This document shows, one piece after another, positions 1-11,300 of a stretch of DNA of 64,000 nucleotides. The DNA comes from Gordius sp. MW1 (taxonomy: Eukaryota; Nematomorpha; Gordioida; Gordea; Gordiidae). Location of the stretch: the NCBI GenBank assembly GCA_964036665.1, contig OZ038530.1, positions 1,426,001 through 1,490,000 on the forward strand. The letters run 5' to 3'. Made by a program: the position numbers and the translations under genes. A model generated the notes under the pieces. That model did no database searches, was not told the DNA's origin, and saw nothing but the letters and a program-made list of their open reading frames with translations. How positions within the stretch are numbered: position 1 is the first letter of the stretch; every line of letters starts with the position of its first letter.

Positions 1-1511
1 TTGTCCGTCCGTTGTCCGTCCGTTGTCCGTCTGATGTCCTTCCGTTGTCCTTCCGTTGTCCTTCCGTTGTCCTTCCGTTGTCCTTCCGTTGTACGTCCGT
101 TGTCCGTCTGATGTCATTTTGTTGTCCGTCCGTTGTCCGCCCGTTGTCCATCCGTTGTCCTTCCGTTGTCCTTCCGTTGTCCTTCCGTTGTCCGTCCGTT
201 GTCCGTCCGTTGTCCTTCCGTTGTCCGTCCGTTGTCCGTCCGTTGTCCTTCCGTTGTCCGTCAGATGTCCTTTTGTTGTCTGTCCGTTGTCCGTTCGTTG
301 TCCGTTCGTTGTCCGCCCGTTGTCCTTCCGTTGTCCTTCCGTTGTCCGTCCGTTGTCCGTCCGTTGTCCTTCCGTTGTCCGTCTGATGTCCTTTTGTTGT
401 CTGTCCGTTGTCCGTTCGTTGTCCGTTCGTTGTCCGTCCGTTGTCCGTCCGTTGTCCTTCCGTTGTCCTTCCGTTGTCCTTCCGTTGTCCGTCCGTTGTC
501 CGTCTGATGTCATTTTGTTGTCCGTCCGTTGTCCGTCCGTTGTCCGTTCGTTGTCCGTCCGTTGTCCGTCTGATGTCCTTTTGTTGTCTATCCGTTGTCC
601 GTTCGTTGTCCGTTCGTTGTCCGTTCGTTGTCCGTTCGTTGTCCGTCTGATGTCCTTTTGTTGTCCTTCCGTTGTCCGTCCGTTGTCCGTTTGATGTCCT
701 TTTGTTGTCCGTCCGTTGTCCGTCCGTTGTCCGTCCGTTGTCCGTCCGTTGTCCTTCCGTTGTCCGTCTGATGTCCTTTTGTTGTCTGTCCGTTGTCCGT
801 TCGTTGTCCGTTCGTTGTCCGTCCGTTGTCCGTCCGTTGTCCTTCCGTTGTCCTTCCGTTGTCCTTCCGTTGTCCGTCCGTTGTCCGTCCGTTGTCCTTC
901 CGTTGTCCGTCAGATGTCCTTTTGTTGTCTGTCCGTTGTCCGTTCGTTGTCCGTTCGTTGTCCGCCCGTTGTCCTTCCGTTGTCCTTCCGTTGTCCGTCC
1001 GTTGTCCGTCCCTTGTCCGTCTGATGTCCTTCCGTTGTCCGTCTGATGTCCTTCCGTTGTCCGTCCGTTGTCCGTCCGTTGTCCGCCCGTTGTCTATCCG
1101 TTGTCCTTCCGTTGTCCGTCCGTTGTCCGTCTGATGTCTATCCGTTGTCCGTCCGTTGTCCGTCCGTTGTCCGTCCGTTGTCCGTCCGTTGTCCTTCCGT
1201 TGTCCGTCCGTTGTCCGTCTGATGTCCTTTTGTTGTCCGTCCGTTGTCCGTCCGTTGTCCGTTCGTTGTCCGTCCCTTGTCCGTCTGATGTCCTTTTGTT
1301 GTCCGTCCGTTGTCCGTCTGTTGTCCGTCCGTTGTCCGTCCTTTGTCCGTTCGTTGTCCGTTCGTTGTCCTTCCGTTGTCCTTCCGTTGTCCGTCCGTTG
1401 TCCGTCTGATGTCCTTCCGTTGTCCGTCCGTTGTCCGTCCGTTGTCCGCCCGTTGTCCTTCCGTTGTCCGTCCGTTGTCCGTCCGTTGTCCGTCTGATGT
1501 CCTTCCGTTGT
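1..1511. repeat. Segment duplicated at 6821-8331
   Basis: The variant order of this block recurs 6820 bp (620 monomers) downstream. The rare GTACG variant at 91 reappears at 6911, and the agreement continues to about 1511/8331 where the two diverge. Parts of the same block recur again near 10187-11150 with a different offset. The left limit is unknown because the block starts at the window edge. Confidence 0.85.
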
Positions 1512-2812
1512 CCTTCCGTTGTCCGTCCGTTGTGCGTCTGATGTCATTTTGTTGTCCGTCCGTTGTCCGTCCGTTGTCCGTTTGTTGTCCGTCCGTTGTC
1601 CGTCTGATGTCCTTTTGTTGTCTATCCGTTGTCCGTTCGTTGTCCGTTCGTTGTCCGTTCGTTGTCCGTTCGTTGTCCGTCTGATGTCCTTTTGTTGTCC
1701 TTCCGTTGTCCGTCCGTTGTCCGTTTGATGTCCTTTTGTTGTCCGTCCGTTGTCCGTCCGTTGTCCTTTTGTTGTCCTTCCGTTGTCCGTCCGTTGTCCG
1801 TCTGATGTCCTTCCGTTGTCCGTCCGTTGTCCGCCCGTTGTCATTCCGTTGTCCTTCCGTTGTCCGTCCGTTGTCCGCCCGTTGTCCTTCCGTTGTCCTT
1901 CCGTTGTCCGTCCGTTGTCCGTCCGTTGTCCGTCTGATGTCCTTCCGTTGTCCGTCCGTTGTCCGTCCGTTGTCCTTCCGTTGTCCTTCCGTTGTCCTTC
2001 CGTTGTCCGTCCGTTGTGCGTCTGATGTCATTTTGTTGTCCGTCCGTTGTCCGTCCGTTGTCCGTTTGTTGTCCGTCCGTTGTCCGTCTGATGTCCTTTT
2101 GTTGTCTATCCGTTGTCCGTTCGTTGTCCGTTCGTTGTCCGTTCGTTGTCCGTTCGTTGTCCGTCTGATGTCCTTTTGTTGTCCTTCCGTTGTCCGTCCG
2201 TTGTCCGTTTGATGTCCTTTTGTTGTCCGTCCGTTGTCCGTCCGTTGTCCTTTTGTTGTCCTTCCGTTGTCCGTCCGTTGTCCGTCTGATGTCCTTCCGT
2301 TGTCCGTCCGTTGTCCGCCCGTTGTCATTCCGTTGTCCTTCCGTTGTCCGTCCGTTGTCCGCCCGTTGTCCTTCCGTTGTCCGTCCGTTGTCCTTCCGTT
2401 GTCCGTCCGTTGTCCGTCTGATGTCCTTCCGTTGTCCGTCCGTTGTCCGTCCGTTGTCCTTCCGTTGTCCTTCCGTTGTCCTTCCGTTGTCCGTCCGTTG
2501 TGCGTCTGATGTCATTTTGTTGTCCGTCCGTTGTCCGTCCGTTGTCCGTTTGTTGTCCGTCCGTTGTCCGTCTGATGTCCTTTTGTTGTCTATCCGTTGT
2601 CCGTTCGTTGTCCGTTCGTTGTCCGTTCGTTGTCCGTTCGTTGTCCGTCTGATGTCCTTTTGTTGTCCTTCCGTTGTCCGTCCGTTGTCCGTTTGATGTC
2701 CTTTTGTTGTCCGTCCGTTGTCCGTCCGTTGTCCTTTTGTTGTCCTTCCGTTGTCCGTCCGTTGTCCGTCTGATGTCCTTCCGTTGTCCGTCCGTTGTCC
2801 GCCCGTTGTCAT
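1490..2812. repeat. 484-bp higher-order repeat in the 11-bp array
   Basis: A run of 44 monomers (484 bp) is repeated about 2.7 times. A diagnostic rare variant, TGTGCGTCTGATGTCATTTT, sits at 1531, 2015 and 2499, exactly 484 bp apart, and the surrounding variant order is the same in each unit with small differences. A related fragment with the same marker recurs near 4603. This is the pattern left by unequal crossing over or replication slippage of multi-monomer blocks. Confidence 0.9.
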
Positions 2813-5800
2813 TCCGTTGTCCTTCCGTTGTCCGTCCGTTGTCCGCCCGTTGTCCTTCCGTTGTCCTTCCGTTGTCCGTCCGTTGTCCGTCTGATGTCCT
2901 TTTGTTGTCCGTCTGATGTCCTTCCGTTGTCCGTCCGTTGTCCGCCCGTTGTCCTTCCGTTGTCCTTCCGTTGTCCTTCCGTTGTCCTTCCGTTGTCCGT
3001 CCGTTGTCCGTCTGATGTCATTTTGTTGTCCGTCCGTTGTCCGCCCGTTGTCCGTCCGTTGTCCGCCCGTTGTCCTTCCGTTGTCCTTCCGTTGTCCGTC
3101 CGTTGTCCTTTCGTTGTCCGTCCGTTGTCCGTCCGTTGTCCGTTCGTTGTCCGTTCGTTGTCCGCCCGTTGTCCGTCTGATGTCCTTCCGTTATCCGTCC
3201 GTTGTCCGTCCGTTGTCCGTCTGATGTCCTTCCGTTGTCCGTCCGTTGTCCGCCCGTTGTCCTTCCGTTGTCCGTCCGTTGTCCGTCCGTTGTCCGTCTG
3301 ATGTCCTTTTGTTGTCCGTCCGTTGTCCGCCCGTTGTCCATCCGTTGTCCGCCCGTTGTCCGTCCGTTGTCCGTCCGTTGTCCGCCCGTTGTCCTTCCGT
3401 TGTCCTTCCGTTGTCCTTCCGTTGTCCGCCCGTTGTCCGCCCGTTGTCCTTCCGTTGTCCGCCCATTGTCCGTCCGTTGTCCGTCCGTTGTCCGTCCGTT
3501 GTCCGTCCGTTGTCCTTTCGTTGTCCGTCCGTTGTCCGCCCGTTGTCCTTCCGTTGTCCGCCCGTTGTCCGTCCGTTGTCCGTCCGTTGTCCGCCCGTTG
3601 TCCTTCCGTTGTCCTTCCGTTGTCATTCCGTTGTCCGTCCGTTGTCCGTCCGTTGTCCTTCCGTTGTCACTCCGTTGTCCGCCCGTTGTCCGCCCGTTGT
3701 CCGTCCGTTGTCCGCCCGTTGTCCTTCCGTTGTCCGCCCATTGTCCGTCCGTTGTCCGTCCGTTGTCCGTCCGTTGTCCGTCTGTTGTCCTTTCGTTGTC
3801 CGCCCGTTGTCCGTCCGTTGTCCGTCCGTTGTCCGTCCGTTGTCCGTCCATTGTCCGCCCGTTGTCCTTCCGTTGTCCGTTCGTTGTCCGTTCGTTGTCC
3901 GTTCGTTGTCCGTCTGATGTCCTTTTGTTGTCCTTCCGTTGTCCGTCCGTTGTCCGTCTGATGTCCTTCCGTTGTCCGTCCGTTGTCCGCCCGTTGTCAT
4001 TCCGTTGTCCTTCCGTTGTCCGTCCGTTGTCCGCCCGTTGTCCTTCCGTTGTCCTTCCGTTGTCCGTCCGTTGTCCTTCCGTTGTCCGTCCGTTGTCCGT
4101 CTGATGTCCTTCCGTTGTCCGTCCGTTGTCCGCCCGTTGTCCTTCCGTTGTCCTTCCGTTGTCCTTCCGTTGTCCTTCCGTTGTCCTTCCGTTGTACGTC
4201 CGTTGTCCGTCTGATGTCATTTTGTTGTCCGTCCGTTGTCCGCCCGTTGTCCATCCGTTGTCCTTCCGTTGTCCTTCCGTTGTCCTTCCGTTGTCCGTCC
4301 GTTGTCCGTCCGTTGTCCTTCCGTTGTCCGTCCGTTGTCCGTCCGTTTTCCTTCCGTTGTCCGTCAGATGTCCTTTTGTTGTCTGTCCGTTGTCCGTTCG
4401 TTGTCCGTTCGTTGTCCGCCCGTTGTCCTTCCGTTGTCCTTCCGTTGTCCGTCCGTTGTCCGTCCGTTGTCCTTCCGTTGTCCGTCTGATGTCCTTTTGT
4501 TGTCTGTCCGTTGTCCGTTCGTTGTCCGTTCGTTGTCTGTCCGTTGTCCGTCCGTTGTCCTTCCGTTGTCCTTCCGTTGTCCTTCCGTTGTCCGTCCGTT
4601 GTGCGTCTGATGTCATTTTGTTGTCCGTCCGTTGTCCGTCCGTTGTCCGTTTGTTGTCCGTCCGTTGTCCGTCTGATGTCCTTTTGTTGTCTATCCGTTG
4701 TCCGTTCGTTGTCCGTTCGTTGTCCGTTCGTTGTCCGTTCGTTGTCCGTCTGATGTCCTTTTGTTGTCCTTCCGTTGTCCGTCCGTTGTCCGTTTGATGT
4801 CCTTTTGTTGTCCGTCCGTTGTCCGTCCGTTGTCCTTGCGTTGTCCTTCCGTTGTCCGCCCGTTGTCCGTTCGTTGTCCGTCCGTTGTCCTTTCGTTGTC
4901 CGCCCGTTGTCCGTCCGTTGTCCGTCCGTTGTCCGTCCGTTGTCCGCCCGTTGTCCTTCCGTTGTCCTTCCGTTGTCCGTCTGTTGTCCTTTCGTTGTCC
5001 GCCCGTTGTCCGTCCGTTGTCCGTCCGTTGTCCGTCCGTTGTCCGTCCGTTGTCCGCCCGTTGTCCTTCCGTTGTCCGTCCGTTGTCCTTCCGTTGTCCG
5101 TCCGTTGTCCGTTTGATGTCCTTTTGTTGTCCGTCCGTTGTCCGTCCGTTGTCCTTCCGTTGTCCGCCCGTTGTCCGTTCGTTGTCCGTTCGTTGTCCGT
5201 CTGATGTCCTTTTGTTGTCCTTCCGTTGTCCGTCTGATGTCCTTCCGTTGTCCGTCCGTTGTCCGCCCGTTGTCATTCCGTTGTCCTTCCGTTGTCCGTC
5301 CGTTGTCCGCCCGTTGTCCTTCCGTTGTCCGTCCGTTGTCCTTCCGTTGTCCGTCCGTTGTCCGTCTGATGTCCTTCCGTTGTCCGTCCGTTGTCCGCCC
5401 GTTGTCCTTCCGTTGTCCTTCCGTTGTCCTTCCGTTGTCCTTCCGTTGTCCTTCCGTTGTCCGTCCGTTGTCCGTCTGATGTCATTTTGTTGTCCGTCCG
5501 TTGTCCGCCCGTTGTCCATCCGTTGTCCTTCCTTTGTCCTTCCGTTGTCCTTCCGTTGTCCGTCCGTTGTCCGCCCGTTGTCCATCCGTTGTCCGCCCGT
5601 TGTCCGTCCGTTGTCCGTCCGTTGTCCGCCCGTTGTCCTTCCGTTGTCCTTCCGTTGTCCTTCCGTTGTCCGCCCGTTGTCCGCCCGTTGTCCTTCCGTT
5701 GTCCGCCCATTGTCCGTCCGTTGTCCTTCCGTTGTCCGTCTGATGTCCTTCCGTTGTCCGTCCGTTGTCCGCCCGTTGTCATTCCGTTGTCCTTCCGTTG

Positions 5801-6820
5801 TCCGTCCGTTGTCCGCCCGTTGTCCTTCCGTTGTCCTTCCGTTGTCCGTCCGTTGTCCTTCCGTTGTCCGTCCGTTGTCCGTCTGATGTCCTTCCGTTGT
5901 CCGTCCGTTGTCCGCCCGTTGTCCTTCCGTTGTCCTTCCGTTGTCCTTCCGTTGTCCTTCCGTTGTCCTTCCGTTGTCCGTCCGTTGTCCGTCTGATGTC
6001 ATTTTGTTGTCCGTCCGTTGTCCGCCCGTTGTCCATCCGTTGTCCTTCCGTTGTCCTTCCGTTGTCCTTCCGTTGTCCGTCCGTTGTCCGCCCGTTGTCC
6101 TTCCGTTGTCCTTCCGTTGTCCGTCCGTTGTCCGTCAGATGTCCTTTTGTTGTCTGTCCGTTGTCCGTTCGTTGTCCGTTCGTTGTCCGTCCGTTGTCCG
6201 CCCGTTGTCCTTCCGTTGTCCTTCCGTTGTCCGTCCGTTGTCCGTCCGTTGTCCTTCCGTTGTCCGTCAGATGTCCTTTTGTTGTCTGTCCGTTGTCCGT
6301 TTGTTGTCCGTTCGTTGTCCGTCCGTTGTCCTTCCGTTGTCCTTCCGTTGTCCGTTCGTTGTCCGTCCGTTGTCCGTCCGTTGTCCTTCCGTTGTCCGTC
6401 CGTTGTCCGTCCGTTGTCCGTCCGTTGTCCGTCCGTTGTCCGTCTGATGTCCTTCCGTTGTCCGTCCGTTGTCCGCCCGTTGTCCTTCCGTTGTCCTTCC
6501 GTTGTCCTTCCGTTGTCCTTCCGTTGTCCTTCCGTTGTACGTCCGTTGTCCGTCTGATGTCATTTTGTTGTCCGTCCGTTGTCCGCCCGTTGTCCGTCCG
6601 TTGTCCGTCCGTTGTCCGTTCGTTGTCCGTTCGTTGTCCTTCCGTTGTCCTTCCGTTGTCCTTCCGTTGTCCGTCCGTTGTCCGTCTGATGTCCTTCCGT
6701 TGTCCGTCCGTTGTCCGTCCGTTGTCCGCCCGTTGTCCTTCCGTTGTCCGTCCGTTGTCCGTCCGTTGTCCGTCTGATGTCCTTCCGTTGTCCGTCCGTT
6801 GTCCTTCCGTTGTCCGTCCG

Positions 6821-8331
6821 TTGTCCGTCCGTTGTCCGTCCGTTGTCCGTCTGATGTCCTTCCGTTGTCCTTCCGTTGTCCTTCCGTTGTCCTTCCGTTG
6901 TCCTTCCGTTGTACGTCCGTTGTCCGTCTGATGTCATTTTGTTGTCCGTCCGTTGTCCGCCCGTTGTCCATCCGTTGTCCTTCCGTTGTCCTTCCGTTGT
7001 CCTTCCGTTGTCCGTCCGTTGTCCGTCCGTTGTCCTTCCGTTGTCCGTCCGTTGTCCGTCCGTTGTCCTTCCGTTGTCCGTCAGATGTCCTTTTGTTGTC
7101 TGTCCGTTGTCCGTTCGTTGTCCGTTCGTTGTCCGCCCGTTGTCCTTCCGTTGTCCTTCCGTTGTCCGTCCGTTGTCCGTCCGTTGTCCTTCCGTTGTCC
7201 GTCTGATGTCCTTTTGTTGTCTGTCCGTTGTCCGTTCGTTGTCCGTTCGTTGTCCGTCCGTTGTCCGTCCGTTGTCCTTCCGTTGTCCTTCCGTTGTCCT
7301 TCCGTTGTCCGTCCGTTGTCCGTCTGATGTCATTTTGTTGTCCGTCCGTTGTCCGTCCGTTGTCCGTTCGTTGTCCGTCCGTTGTCCGTCTGATGTCCTT
7401 TTGTTGTCTATCCGTTGTCCGTTCGTTGTCCGTTCGTTGTCCGTTCGTTGTCCGTTCGTTGTCCGTCTGATGTCCTTTTGTTGTCCTTCCGTTGTCCGTC
7501 CGTTGTCCGTTTGATGTCCTTTTGTTGTCCGTCCGTTGTCCGTCCGTTGTCCGTCCGTTGTCCGTCCGTTGTCCTTCCGTTGTCCGTCTGATGTCCTTTT
7601 GTTGTCTGTCCGTTGTCCGTTCGTTGTCCGTTCGTTGTCCGTCCGTTGTCCGTCCGTTGTCCTTCCGTTGTCCTTCCGTTGTCCTTCCGTTGTCCGTCCG
7701 TTGTCCGTCCGTTGTCCTTCCGTTGTCCGTCAGATGTCCTTTTGTTGTCTGTCCGTTGTCCGTTCGTTGTCCGTTCGTTGTCCGCCCGTTGTCCTTCCGT
7801 TGTCCTTCCGTTGTCCGTCCGTTGTCCGTCCCTTGTCCGTCTGATGTCCTTCCGTTGTCCGTCTGATGTCCTTCCGTTGTCCGTCCGTTGTCCGTCCGTT
7901 GTCCGCCCGTTGTCTATCCGTTGTCCTTCCGTTGTCCGTCCGTTGTCCGTCTGATGTCTATCCGTTGTCCGTCCGTTGTCCGTCCGTTGTCCGTCCGTTG
8001 TCCGTCCGTTGTCCTTCCGTTGTCCGTCCGTTGTCCGTCTGATGTCCTTTTGTTGTCCGTCCGTTGTCCGTCCGTTGTCCGTTCGTTGTCCGTCCCTTGT
8101 CCGTCTGATGTCCTTTTGTTGTCCGTCCGTTGTCCGTCTGTTGTCCGTCCGTTGTCCGTCCTTTGTCCGTTCGTTGTCCGTTCGTTGTCCTTCCGTTGTC
8201 CTTCCGTTGTCCGTCCGTTGTCCGTCTGATGTCCTTCCGTTGTCCGTCCGTTGTCCGTCCGTTGTCCGCCCGTTGTCCTTCCGTTGTCCGTCCGTTGTCC
8301 GTCCGTTGTCCGTCTGATGTCCTTCCGTTGT
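6821..8331. repeat. Second copy of the 1-1511 satellite block
   Basis: Same monomer-variant order as 1-1511 at a fixed offset of 6820 bp. It lies inside the continuous 11-bp array with no non-satellite boundary, so the duplication moved satellite only. Confidence 0.85.
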
Positions 8332-11300
8332 CCGTCCGTTGTCCTTCCGTTGTCCGTCCGTTGTCCGTCCGTTGTCCGTCCGTTGTCCGCCCGTTGTCCT
8401 TCCGTTGTCCTTCCGTTGTCCTTCCGTTGTCCGTCCGTTGTCCTTCCGTTGTCCGTCCGTTGTCCGTCCGTTGTCCGTCTGATGTCCTTTTGTTGTCCTT
8501 CCGTTGTCCGTCCGTTGTCCGTCTGATGTCCTTCCGTTGTCCATCCGTTGTCCGTCCCTTGTCCGTCTGATGTCCTTCCGTTGTCCGTCCGTTGTCCGTC
8601 CCTTGTCCGTCTGATGTCCTTCCGTTGTCCGTCCGTTGTCCGTCCGTTGTCCGCCCGTTGTCTATCCGTTGTCCTTCCGTTGTCCGTCCGTTGTCCGTCT
8701 GATGTCCTTCCGTTGTCCGTCCGTTGTCCGTCCGTTGTCCGCCCGTTGTCTATCCGTTGTCCTTCCGTTGTCCGTCCGTTGTCCGTCTGATGTCCTTCCG
8801 TTGTCCGTCCGTTGTCCGTCCGTTGTCCGTCCGTTGTCCGTCCGTTGTCCGTCCGTTGTCCGTCCGTTGTCCTTCCGTTGTCCGTCCGTTGTCCTTCCGT
8901 TGTCCGTCCGTTGTCCGTCTGATGTCCTTTTGTTGTCCGTCCGTTGTCCGTCCGTTGTCCGTTCGTTGTCCGTCCCTTGTCCGTCTGATGTCCTTTTGTT
9001 GTCCGCCCGTTGTCCGTCTGTTGTCCGTCCGTTGTCCGTCCTTTGTCCGTTCGTTGTCCGTTCGTTGTCCTTCCGTTGTCCTTCCGTTGTCCTTTTGTTG
9101 TCCGTCCGTTGTCCGTCTGATGTCCTTCCGTTGTCCGTCCGTTGTCCGTCCGTTGTCCGTCCGTTGTCCTTCCGTTGTCCGTCCGTTGTCCGTCCGTTGT
9201 CCGTCTGATGTCCTTCCGTTGTCCGTCCGTTGTCCGTCCGTTGTCCGTCTGATGTCCTTCCGTTGTCCGTCCGTTGTCCTTCCGTTGTCCGTCCGTTGTC
9301 CGTCCGTTGTCCGTCCGTTGTCCGCCCGTTGTCCTTCCGTTGTCCTTTTGTTGTCCGCCCGTTGTCCGTCCGTTGTCCTTCCGTTGTCCGTCCGTTGTCC
9401 GTCCGTTGTCCGTCTGATGTCCTTTTGTTGTCCTTCCGTTGTCCGTCCGTTGTCCGTCTGATGTCCTTCCGTTGTCCGTCCGTTGTCCGTCCGTTGTCCG
9501 CCCGTTGTCCTTCCGTTGTCCGTCCGTTGTCCGTCCGTTGTCCGTCTGATGTCCTTCCGTTGTCCGTCCGTTGTCCTTCCGTTGTCCGTCCCTTGTCCGT
9601 CTGATGTCCTTCCGTTGTCCGTCCGTTGTCCGTCCGTTGTCCGCCCGTTGTCTATCCGTTGTCCTTCCGTTGTCCGTCCGTTGTCCGTCCGTTGTCCGTC
9701 TGATGTCCTTTTGTTGTCCTTCCGTTGTCCGTCCGTTGTCCGTCTGATGTCCTTCCGTTGTCCATCCGTTGTCCGTCCCTTGTCCGTCTGATGTCCTTCC
9801 GTTGTCCGTCCGTTGTCCGTCCGTTGTCCGTCCGTTGTCCGTCCGTTGTCCGTCCGTTGTCCGTCCGTTGTCCGTCCGTTGTCCGTCCGTTGTCCGTCCG
9901 TTGTCCGTCCGTTGTCCTTCCGTTGTCCGTCCGTTGTCCGTCTGATGTCCTTTTGTTGTCCGTCCGTTGTCCGTCCGTTGTCCGTCCGTTGTCCGTCTGT
10001 TGTCCTTCCGTTGTCCGTACGTTGTCCGTCCGTTGTCCGCCCGTTGTCCTTCCGTTGTCCTTCCGTTGTCCGTTCGTTGTCCGTTCGTTGTCCGCCCGTT
10101 GTCCTTCCGTTGTCCTTCCGTTGTCCGTCCGTTGTCCGTCCGTTGTCCTTCCGTTGTCCGTCTGATGTCCTTTTGTTGTCTGTCCGTTGTCCGTTCGTTG
10201 TCCGTTCGTTGTCCGTCCGTTGTCCGTCCGTTGTCCTTCCGTTGTCCTTCCGTTGTCCTTCCGTTGTCCGTCCGTTGTCCGTCTGATGTCATTTTGTTGT
10301 CCGTCCGTTGTCCGTCCGTTGTCCGTTCGTTGTCCGTCCGTTGTCCGTCTGATGTCCTTTTGTTGTCTATCCGTTGTCCGTTCGTTGTCCGTTCGTTGTC
10401 CGTTCGTTGTCCGTTCGTTGTCCGTCTGATGTCCTTTTGTTGTCCTTCCGTTGTCCGTCCGTTGTCCGTTTGATGTCCTTTTGTTGTCCGTCCGTTGTCC
10501 GTCCGTTGTCCGTCCGTTGTCCGTCCGTTGTCCTTCCGTTGTCCGTCTGATGTCCTTTTGTTGTCTGTCCGTTGTCCGTTCGTTGTCCGTTCGTTGTCCG
10601 TCCGTTGTCCTTCCGTTGTCCTTCCGTTGTCCTTCCGTTGTCCGTCCGTTGTCCGTCCGTTGTCCTTCCGTTGTCCGTCAGATGTCCTTTTGTTGTCTGT
10701 CCGTTGTCCGTTCGTTGTCCGTTCGTTGTCCGCCCGTTGTCCTTCCGTTGTCCTTCCGTTGTCCGTCCGTTGTCCGTCCCTTGTCCGTCTGATGTCCTTC
10801 CGTTGTCCGTCTGATGTCCTTCCGTTGTCCGTCCGTTGTCCGTCCGTTGTCCGCCCGTTGTCTATCCGTTGTCCTTCCGTTGTCCGTCCGTTGTCCGTCT
10901 GATGTCTATCCGTTGTCCGTCCGTTGTCCGTCCGTTGTCCGTCCGTTGTCCGTCCGTTGTCCTTCCGTTGTCCGTCCGTTGTCCGTCTGATGTCCTTTTG
11001 TTGTCCGTCCGTTGTCCGTCCGTTGTCCGTTCGTTGTCCGTCCCTTGTCCGTCTGATGTCCTTTTGTTGTCCGTCCGTTGTCCGTCTGTTGTCCGTCCGT
11101 TGTCCGTCCTTTGTCCGTTCGTTGTCCGTTCGTTGTCCTTCCGTTGTCCTTCCGTTGTCCTTCCGTTGTCCTTTTGTTGTCCGTCCGTTGTCCGTCTGAT
11201 GTCCTTCCGTTGTCCGTCCGTTGTCCGTCCGTTGTCCGTCCGTTGTCCTTCCGTTGTCCGTCCGTTGTCCGTCCGTTGTCCGTCTGATGTCCTTCCGTTG

